From NCBI GenBank assembly GCA_018662005.1, contig JABJHA010000013.1:1-39148 (forward strand): a stretch of 39,148 nt of DNA, in the 5' to 3' direction. The position numbers and the translations under genes are program-made. This document shows positions 34,110 to 39,148 of this stretch, one piece after another. How positions within the stretch are numbered: the stretch's first letter is position 1; each line of letters opens with the position of its first letter. The notes below the pieces were generated by a model. That model did not search any database. It saw only the letters and a program-made list of their open reading frames with translations, and had not been told where the DNA came from. The DNA is from Rhodospirillaceae bacterium (lineage in GTDB: Bacteria; Pseudomonadota; Alphaproteobacteria; Rhodospirillales; JABHCV01).

Positions 34110-35414
34110 ATGACCACCCGTTACGACGCAATCATTATTGGCGCCGGTATTATCGGTAGCTGTATGGCTTTCGAGATGGCGAAGAAGGGCTGGAAGACCT
34201 TGAACGTTGACCGTTTGCCAGCCGCCGGTTACGGCTCGACCAGTTTCTCATGCGCCATCATTCGCACCCATTATTCAACACTGGATGGCACCGCGCTTGC
34301 TTACGAGAACTATTTCCACTGGCTCGACTGGGCCGGGTATCTGGGGGCACCTGACGAGTTGGGCCACGCCGAATTCCGTCACAGTGGCTGTTTGGTCATG
34401 AAGACGCCGAAGAACGGTGGCCTGAAGCATATGATCGAGCACATGAAAGTTCTCGACATTCCGTGGCAGGACTGGAGCCCTGAGGACATTCTGAACAAAT
34501 TGCCGTTCATGGACCTTGCCAACTACAGCCCGCCCAAACTACCGACCGATCCGGCCTTTGCCGAACCGACAGGCGGCAGTATCGAAGGCGGCATCTTCTT
34601 TCCTTGTGCGGGTTACATGAATGACCCGCAGTTGAGCACCCACAACGCCCAGCGGGCAGCCGAGGCGCATGGTGCGGAATTCCGCTTCAATGCTGATGTG
34701 ACCGCCATTCGTCAGGACAAGGGCCGGGTGCAGGGTATCACTCTTGCTGATGGCAGCGAAATCGATGCGCCGGTGGTTGTCAACGTGGCCGGACCTCACT
34801 CATCGAAAATCAACGAAATGGCCGGGGTCGCGGACAAGATGGCCCTGACCACCCGGGCCCTGCGGGAAGAGGTCGCGTATATTCCGGGCCCCGCCGGTTT
34901 CGATATTGAAAAGGACGGGTTGATCACCTCTGACAGCGATGTTGGCAGTTACAGCCGCCCGGAAGTTGGTAACCGTATCCTCGTGGGCAGTGAAAATCCT
35001 GAATGCGATCTCGAAGAATGGGTCGATGCGGATAATTATTCCACCGACCCAACCGACCAGATGCGCTATCAGGTCATGCGACTGGCGCAACGGATGCCGA
35101 CCCTTGGAATTCCCGAACACCCGACAGGCGTGGTTTCGCTTTATGACGTCACCCCGGACTGGATACCCATTTACGACAAGACCGATCTGGATGGCTTCTA
35201 TCTGTCCATTGGCTCAAGCGGTAACCAGTACAAGAACGCACCGGTCGCAGGGAAAATGATGACGGCGCTAATCGAGGCTTGTGAAAAGGGCCAGGATCAC
35301 GACACTGATCCGGTTATCTATACCCTGGAGCGCATGGAGCGACCGCTCGACGTCGGCTTTTTCTCGCGTAACAGGGCGATCAACGAGGACAGCAGTTTTT
35401 CCGTCCTCGGTTGA
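34110..35414 (+). CDS. DAO-family FAD-dependent oxidoreductase (sarcosine oxidase beta-like)
   Basis: About 434 residues. The FAD motif DAIIIGAGIIGSCMAFEMAKKG starts the protein. YGSTSFSCAIIRTHYST (~43-59) occupies the flavin-loop position, and the C-terminal block VSLYDVTPDWIPIYDKTDLDGFYLSIGSSGNQYKNAPVAGKMM binds FAD in this family. No GcvT domain is attached. Members oxidise glycine derivatives, sarcosine or other N-alkyl amino acids. ATG 34110 is chosen because AGGAG at 34094-34098 precedes it; the frame stays open further upstream. No SoxA, SoxD or SoxG (sarcosine oxidase) genes are adjacent, so it probably works alone. Confidence 0.88.
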   Translation: MTTRYDAIIIGAGIIGSCMAFEMAKKGWKTLNVDRLPAAGYGSTSFSCAIIRTHYSTLDGTALAYENYFHWLDWAGYLGAPDELGHAEFRHSGCLVMKTPKNGGLKHMIEHMKVLDIPWQDWSPEDILNKLPFMDLANYSPPKLPTDPAFAEPTGGSIEGGIFFPCAGYMNDPQLSTHNAQRAAEAHGAEFRFNADVTAIRQDKGRVQGITLADGSEIDAPVVVNVAGPHSSKINEMAGVADKMALTTRALREEVAYIPGPAGFDIEKDGLITSDSDVGSYSRPEVGNRILVGSENPECDLEEWVDADNYSTDPTDQMRYQVMRLAQRMPTLGIPEHPTGVVSLYDVTPDWIPIYDKTDLDGFYLSIGSSGNQYKNAPVAGKMMTALIEACEKGQDHDTDPVIYTLERMERPLDVGFFSRNRAINEDSSFSVLG

Positions 35415-35503
35415 TCCTACCTTACCGGGTGGCGATCATTTTATTGAAAACGGTTAGGGTGCTGGCGAATTCTCCATATTAGGGAATAGGGGCGGGGGCC
35501 TTT

Positions 35504-35521
35504 TTCACATTTTGATGTGAA
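35504..35521. promoter_or_regulatory. Perfect dyad upstream of the phosphoribulokinase pair
   Basis: TTCACAT and ATGTGAA are separated by TTTG, about 30 bases before the GTG start. The outer TTCA-N10-TGAA form is compatible with a LysR-type site such as that of CbbR, the usual regulator of Calvin-cycle genes. No LysR gene is in the window, so this is a suggestion only. Confidence 0.45.
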
Positions 35522-35551
35522 GAGTCTTTAGATTTTAAGAGGGAACACACA

Positions 35552-36421
35552 GTGTCGAAGAAACATCCAATCATTGCCGTAACCGGTTCATCCGGTGCTG
35601 GAACGAGTACCGTCAAGGACGCATTCGAGCATGTCTTCCGGCGCGAGGACATCAGCCCCGCCGTGATCGAAGGCGACAGTTTCCATCGCTTTAACCGGGT
35701 CGAGATGAAAGCAGCCATGGTTGAGGCCGAAAAAGAGGGCAATCAGAACTTTTCCCACTTTGGCCCGGAAGCCAATTTGTTTTCCGAAATTGAAAGCCTG
35801 TTCAAGACTTACGGGGAAACGGGCGGTGGCAAGCGTCGACTGTATTTACACAATGATGACGAGGCCGCTCCCTACGAGGGGCTCGGCGGTGGTGAGTTCA
35901 CCCCCTGGGAAGACATTCCGGCGGACACGGATTTGATGTTCTATGAGGGCCTGCACGGCTGTGTGGTTACCGAAGACGTCAACATGGCCCAGTTCGTTGA
36001 CCTGAAAATCGGCGTTGTTCCGGTTATCAACCTTGAATGGATTCAGAAAATCCATCGCGACACCAGCCAGCGTGGCTATTCCAACGAGGCGGTGATGGAC
36101 ACCATCCTGCGCCGTATGCACGATTATGTTCATTACATTGTGCCGCAATTCAAAAGTACGGACATCAACTTCCAGCGGGTGCCGATCGTTGATACATCGG
36201 ACCCGATTATCGCCCGCGATATTCCGACGCCGGATGAAAGCCTGGTCGTTATCCGCTTCAGGCAGCCCGATGATTTCGATGTTGATTTCCCCTACCTGCT
36301 GCAGATGATTCACGATTCGTGGATGTCGCGGCGCAATTCCATTGTTGTCCCCGGCGGTAAAATGGGACTGGCCATGGAGTTGATCCTGGCGCCGATCCTG
36401 CGGAAAATGATGGATAAGTAG
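35552..36421 (+). CDS. prk: Phosphoribulokinase, proteobacterial class I
   Basis: 289 residues, the normal size of the proteobacterial enzyme, which phosphorylates ribulose 5-phosphate to the RuBisCO substrate. The P-loop TGSSGAGTSTVKD (11-23), D42 in EGDSFHRF (catalytic base), H45 and R49, E132 in YEGLHG, and K166, R169 and R174 in WIQKIHRDTSQRG are present, at or one residue from the positions known from Rhodobacter. It should be active and allosterically controlled as an octamer. GTG 35552 follows AGAGGGA at 35538-35544. No RuBisCO or other cbb gene is in the window. A paralog begins at the base after its stop codon. Confidence 0.95.
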   Translation: MSKKHPIIAVTGSSGAGTSTVKDAFEHVFRREDISPAVIEGDSFHRFNRVEMKAAMVEAEKEGNQNFSHFGPEANLFSEIESLFKTYGETGGGKRRLYLHNDDEAAPYEGLGGGEFTPWEDIPADTDLMFYEGLHGCVVTEDVNMAQFVDLKIGVVPVINLEWIQKIHRDTSQRGYSNEAVMDTILRRMHDYVHYIVPQFKSTDINFQRVPIVDTSDPIIARDIPTPDESLVVIRFRQPDDFDVDFPYLLQMIHDSWMSRRNSIVVPGGKMGLAMELILAPILRKMMDK

Positions 36422-37300
36422 GTGTCCAGTAAACATCCCATCATCGCCCTTGCGCGTCCGTCCGGGGCGGCCACACCGGTCGTCATGGATTCCTTTGAGC
36501 ATGTTTTCAGGCGTTTGAAAATCAATGCAGCGAGCGTCGAGGGTGAAAGTTTCCATCGTTTCAGCCGCACAAAAATGATCGAGGAACTGGAAAAGGCGGT
36601 GGGCGAGGGCAATCCGCATTTTTCCCATTTCGGTCCTGAGGCCAATTTATTTGCCGAACTGGAAGAATTGTTCCGTTGTTACGGCGAAAACGGTACCGGC
36701 CAGCGCCGCCAGTACCTGCACTCGCAAGCGGCCGTGGATCAGGCCGGCATTGCAGGGTTGAAGCCCGGCGATTTCACGCCGTGGGAGGCTTTGCCGGAAA
36801 AATCAGACATGCTGTTCTATCAGGGGTTGCATGGGTGTGTTGTTACCGAGGATGCTGACGTCGCCCAATATGTTGATTTGAAGCTGGGCATCGTGCCGAT
36901 CATCAACATGGAATGGATTCAGAAAATCCATCGCGACACCAACCAGCGTGGCTATTCCGAACAGGCGGTTATCGACACCATCTTAAGACGGATGCATGAA
37001 TATGTGCATTACCTGATCCCGCAGTTTCAGCTTACCGACATCAATTTCCAGCTGGTGCCGACGGTCGATACATCCGATCCATTTTTCGCCACAGAAGTTC
37101 CCACCGTCGATGAATGCGTCATCGTCATCCGCTTTAGCGATCCCGACAAATTCGGCATCGACTTTCCGTTCCTGCTGTCAAAAATCGACAATTCCTGGAT
37201 GTCCAGGCGCAATTCCATTGTCGTCCCCGGCGGCAAGATGGGGTTGGCAATGGAACTGATCCTGACCCAGATTCTTGCCCAGTTGATGGACGCCAAATAA
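36422..37300 (+). CDS. Phosphoribulokinase paralog, probable pseudokinase
   Basis: 292 residues, aligned end to end with the preceding enzyme without large gaps. The P-loop is destroyed: TGSSGAGTSTVKD is replaced by ARPSGAATPVVMD, losing G12, G17, S19 and K22. The catalytic D42 is E (EGESFHRF), and the Glu of YEGLHG is Q (YQGLHG). In contrast H45, R49, K168, R171 and R176, the sugar-phosphate side, are kept, as is the oligomer-forming C-terminus (SWMSRRNSIVVPGGKMGLAMELIL). It should therefore not phosphorylate but could bind ribulose 5-phosphate or an effector and join the octamer. The GTG start touches the upstream stop with no gap and only a weak ribosome site, so translation is coupled. 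Confidence 0.9.
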   Translation: MSSKHPIIALARPSGAATPVVMDSFEHVFRRLKINAASVEGESFHRFSRTKMIEELEKAVGEGNPHFSHFGPEANLFAELEELFRCYGENGTGQRRQYLHSQAAVDQAGIAGLKPGDFTPWEALPEKSDMLFYQGLHGCVVTEDADVAQYVDLKLGIVPIINMEWIQKIHRDTNQRGYSEQAVIDTILRRMHEYVHYLIPQFQLTDINFQLVPTVDTSDPFFATEVPTVDECVIVIRFSDPDKFGIDFPFLLSKIDNSWMSRRNSIVVPGGKMGLAMELILTQILAQLMDAK

Positions 37301-37310
37301 AGAGTGCGCG

Positions 37311-37769
37311 CTAGGGCCGCAGGTATTTGTAACCCTTGCCCTGCAATTCCATAATCCGGATAACGCCAGAAGACACATTGGTGACACCCTCAAGCAACTC
37401 AGGGGCCTTGCCTTCTTTTTTGGTCATCTTTTTCATGGTGTTGCCGCAGGCGGCGAAGGAAACGTTGGGGAAACTTCCGGCCAGAAAACCTTCCATACGT
37501 TGTTTCACAGGCGAGGTATCGCTGCGCAACATGTGTAGGCCCGGCCCGAAGGTGACGATTTCGATGTCCGGGGTTTCTTCGCCTTGTTCCTGAAAATATT
37601 TGGTGACGTTGGCGGCATTATTAAGGGCGATATTCATCGTCGCCGCGTCGTTCGTATTGACCTGGATGACAAGCTTCTGGTGAGCCTCGGCAAGGCTTGG
37701 GGCAAGCGCCGATACGGTCCCGAAAATGGCCAGTGCTGCGACCAGGCCTTTGAGCATTTTTCCGATCAT
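37311..37769 (-). CDS. DsrE-like periplasmic protein
   Basis: 152 residues with a signal peptide (~1-29, LVAALAIFGTVSALAPSLAEA), then a DsrE/DsrF-like fold: KLVIQVNTNDAATMNIALNNAANV, IEIVTFGPGLHMLRSD and C108 in SFAACGNTMKK, the position of the active cysteine in many DsrE proteins. Such proteins carry sulfane sulfur; exported forms are found in sox and dsr clusters. GGAGG precedes ATG 37769 by nine bases. It is convergent with the phosphoribulokinase pair (10-base gap) and downstream of soxZ on the same strand, so it probably belongs to the Sox locus. Confidence 0.82.
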   Translation of the reverse strand: MIGKMLKGLVAALAIFGTVSALAPSLAEAHQKLVIQVNTNDAATMNIALNNAANVTKYFQEQGEETPDIEIVTFGPGLHMLRSDTSPVKQRMEGFLAGSFPNVSFAACGNTMKKMTKKEGKAPELLEGVTNVSSGVIRIMELQGKGYKYLRP

Positions 37770-37916
37770 GATGTTGTTCCTCCTTGCAGTGAAATTATTT
37801 GGATGGCGGCAATGATAACACCATCAAAACACCTTCCAAGGAACGCGTAGGCATAAATCAATCACTTTTACGCGATGAGAGGCGGCTGTTTTAAGAAAAG
37901 CTAAAGATATCTTTGG

Positions 37917-38255
37917 CTAGCCCACAACGTTGAGCATGACCTCTTTCGTGTAGGTTTCCTCATTGTCGTCGAACCAGGTGAATGTCATGGGGCCGCTTTC
38001 CAGGGCTACCACATAAAAGGCTGAATATGGATTAGCCGACATTGCCGGGTGCCAGATCGCTTTCATGATCTCTTTGCCATTGTAGGTGGCGACAAATTTA
38101 TTAATGATTTCACGAGGAATTTTCTGGCCGGTTTTCTTCTCGACTCTCATGCCAGTTTCCATGGGATGGGTGACAAGGGTTTTGACCTCGAACACATCTC
38201 CCTTTTTGACTTTTTTGGGAACCCGAACACGGGGTTTAATGTTTCTTTTTGCCAT
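37917..38255 (-). CDS. soxZ: Sulfur-oxidation carrier subunit SoxZ
   Basis: 112 residues, the usual SoxZ length. RVRVPKKVKKGDVFEVKTLVTHPMETGMR, then NKFVATYNGKEIMKAIWHPAMSANPYSAFYVVALESGPMTFTWFDDNEE are the family landmarks. SoxZ pairs with SoxY in the periplasm, where the SoxYZ complex carries thiosulfate sulfur as a covalent adduct while SoxXA, SoxB and SoxCD process it. It has no export signal of its own and travels with SoxY. ATG 38255 follows GGAGA. It starts 12 bases after soxY, so the two are co-translated. Confidence 0.95.
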   Translation of the reverse strand: MAKRNIKPRVRVPKKVKKGDVFEVKTLVTHPMETGMRVEKKTGQKIPREIINKFVATYNGKEIMKAIWHPAMSANPYSAFYVVALESGPMTFTWFDDNEETYTKEVMLNVVG

Positions 38256-38266
38256 TGAGTTCTCCG

Positions 38267-38740
38267 TCAACCGCCACAGCCACCAATGGTGACCTTGATG
38301 TTTTTGCGACTGATAAAGGTTTCACCATTGCTCATTTCGGCAACAGCGATAACATTTTGGGTTTTCAAAAGACGCAGCCTGATCGACAGGTAAGCCTTAC
38401 CGTTGTGGGGCCCCATGTAATAACTGGCGACTTCCGGAAAGGGGTTGCCGTCTGTAAATACATGAACAGCCTGAACGTGATCTTCCGGGGTCATGGGACT
38501 GTCGACAGACACCTTCAAAGGCACCGTGCCGCCATTTTCGGCAATTTCGGCCAAGATGACTTTGACCCGACCCTCTTTAGGCGCCTTCGCTCCAATAACC
38601 TTTTCAATAGCACCCAAGACACTTTCAGGTGTTGCCTGGGCGCTAAGTGGTGCGATCGTCAGGAACAGGGCACTGGCACTGCCTGTCATGATAAAATCGC
38701 GTCGGCCTATCAAGCCAGGGTTGGCGGGGTGGTTTCCCAT
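38267..38740 (-). CDS. soxY: Sulfur-oxidation carrier subunit SoxY
   Basis: 157 residues. A Tat signal is indicated by GRRDFIMTGSASALFLT (residues ~12-28) and a small-residue cleavage site. The mature domain ends in the swinging arm GGCGG, whose cysteine C155 carries the sulfur substrate. The body has VKVILAEIAENGGTVPLKVSVDSPM and IRLRLLKTQNVIAVAEMSNGE. Present with soxZ just downstream. Other sox genes (soxXABCD) are not in the window and would lie to the right beyond the insertion element, or elsewhere. Confidence 0.95.
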   Translation of the reverse strand: MGNHPANPGLIGRRDFIMTGSASALFLTIAPLSAQATPESVLGAIEKVIGAKAPKEGRVKVILAEIAENGGTVPLKVSVDSPMTPEDHVQAVHVFTDGNPFPEVASYYMGPHNGKAYLSIRLRLLKTQNVIAVAEMSNGETFISRKNIKVTIGGCGG

Positions 38741-38764
38741 TAATGATCTCGCTGCTATCGCGTT

Positions 38765-38808
38765 CGGGCAATCAGTTCAACCCTTTGGCAGGGTTGGCTG
38801 ATTGCCCG
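38765..38808. promoter_or_regulatory. Long intercistronic hairpin between the dsrE remnant and soxY
   Basis: The arms start CGGGCAATCAG and end CTGATTGCCCG (11 bp perfect) and continue with about seven more pairs around a TTGGC loop, with one bulge. No T run follows on the minus strand, so it is more an mRNA-stabilising or attenuating element than a plain terminator for the soxYZ message. Confidence 0.6.
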
Positions 38809-38824
38809 CACATCTATTGTCGTT

Positions 38825-39014
38825 TTAGGGTTTGATGTAGGTGTAGCCCTGGGCCTGCAAGTGAGCCAGTTCAGCGACGCCAGAAGGCACGATGTCCTCA
38901 TCGAAAACCTCGTACAATGAATCCTGCGATATTTTTTTACCTTTCAGGGTATTGGCGCAGACCTGGAAGGTGACGTTTTGCGATTTTAGGTTGGCGATGG
39001 CGGATTGTAGGGTA
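38825..39014 (-). pseudogene. DsrE-family gene truncated by an insertion element
   Basis: The minus-strand frame ending at TAA 38825 encodes about 62 residues of a DsrE-family C-terminus: TLQSAIANLKSQNVTFQVCANTLK, then IVPSGVAELAHLQAQGYTYIKP. Recognisable homology begins near 39014, so the N-terminal half (about 80 residues) is missing, and the sequence beyond is the end of an IS3-family element. A complete gene would have been the first of the three-gene dsrE-soxY-soxZ run. The frame itself stays open a little into the insertion sequence. Confidence 0.75.
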
Positions 39015-39148
39015 ATGCTCCCAATTTTTAGCGGTACAAATGAGTAGAATTTTCTCGTAATGTTTTTTGAGGAGATTCAACATGAAACAATCACGTTATT
39101 CTGACAGCCAGATCATCGCTATTTTGAAGCAGGCTGAGGCCGGTTCAA
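39006..39148 (+). mobile_element. IS3-family insertion sequence, left end only
   Basis: The left end falls in the range 39006-39017, at TG dinucleotides typical of IS3-family termini. The adjacent bases (CCCAATTTTTAGCGG) are of the kind seen at such ends, and a transposase OrfA start follows at 39082. The right end and target duplication are outside the window. It has interrupted the DsrE gene. Confidence 0.7.
39082..39148 (+). CDS. IS3-family transposase OrfA, N-terminal part, cut by window edge
   Basis: Twenty-two codons (MKQSRYSDSQIIAILKQAEA...) match the start of IS3-family OrfA proteins, whose first helix-turn-helix binds the inverted repeats. ATG 39082 follows GAGGAG (39069-39074). OrfB with the DDE catalytic residues would follow by frameshift beyond the window. 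Confidence 0.85.
   Translation, partial: MKQSRYSDSQIIAILKQAEAGS

Noticed and set aside
33047-34159. A long plus-strand open frame (370 codons)
   Set aside because: It lies antisense over the BaiN-type gene, whose protein has clear family motifs, and has no recognisable motifs or ribosome site.
1-39148. CRISPR array or defence island
   Set aside because: No regularly spaced repeats, cas genes, restriction-modification or toxin-antitoxin motifs were found in the window.

Overview
The window looks like an alphaproteobacterial chromosome segment, probably a free-living, metabolically versatile Rhodospirillales-type bacterium. The basis is gene content and protein style: a MocR regulator, a MaeB-type malic enzyme with a phosphotransacetylase tail, AsmA, SoxYZ, a short proteobacterial phosphoribulokinase, and palindromic intergenic repeats of an alphaproteobacterial kind. 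The species cannot be named from the sequence.

Positions 1-1100 are the right edge of one or more integrated elements. A DUF4102-type tyrosine integrase runs off the left edge. A 3' fragment of a tRNA-Met (CAT) gene and its terminator mark the island boundary. A second copy of the tRNA end sits on the 3' end of a serine-recombinase remnant. A VOC-fold protein and a possible decayed transporter fragment follow.

Positions 1.8-21.5 kb hold a large catabolic locus. A MocR/GntR aminotransferase-like regulator diverges from a nitrilase-superfamily amidohydrolase, an MmgE/PrpD protein and a HisC-like aminotransferase. Next come a complete peptide/opine-type ABC importer (binding protein, two permeases, two ATPases), a dihydropyrimidinase/hydantoinase-like amidohydrolase, an RpiR regulator, a second nitrilase-like hydrolase, a luciferase-like oxidoreductase, a dimethylglycine/sarcosine dehydrogenase-like flavoprotein and a ferredoxin-FrhB fusion. 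Formate-tetrahydrofolate ligase (fhs) is next. The simplest reading is uptake of a cyclic or ureido nitrogen compound, ring opening, N-carbamoyl hydrolysis, and oxidation of an N-methyl amine with transfer of C1 units to tetrahydrofolate. The substrate is unknown.

Positions 23.4-30.8 kb look like core genome: AsmA, a PQQ-type sugar dehydrogenase-like protein, a TPR-glycosyltransferase fusion and MaeB. Positions 30.8-32.8 kb are a lower-GC patch with two uncharacterised genes, three copies of a palindromic repeat and a tRNA-Arg-like gene whose anticodon loop is about 40 nt long. Two FAD oxidoreductases follow (BaiN/HI0933-like and DAO-like).

Positions 35.5-37.3 kb carry two phosphoribulokinase genes in tandem. 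The second has lost the P-loop and both catalytic acidic residues but keeps the sugar-phosphate-binding residues, so it looks like a pseudokinase partner. This is the strongest candidate for an undescribed system. The right end (37.3-39.1 kb, minus strand) is part of a Sox thiosulfate-oxidation locus: a DsrE-like protein, soxZ, soxY and a dsrE gene cut by an IS3-family element that runs off the window. With phosphoribulokinase this suggests, but does not prove, sulfur-driven autotrophy.
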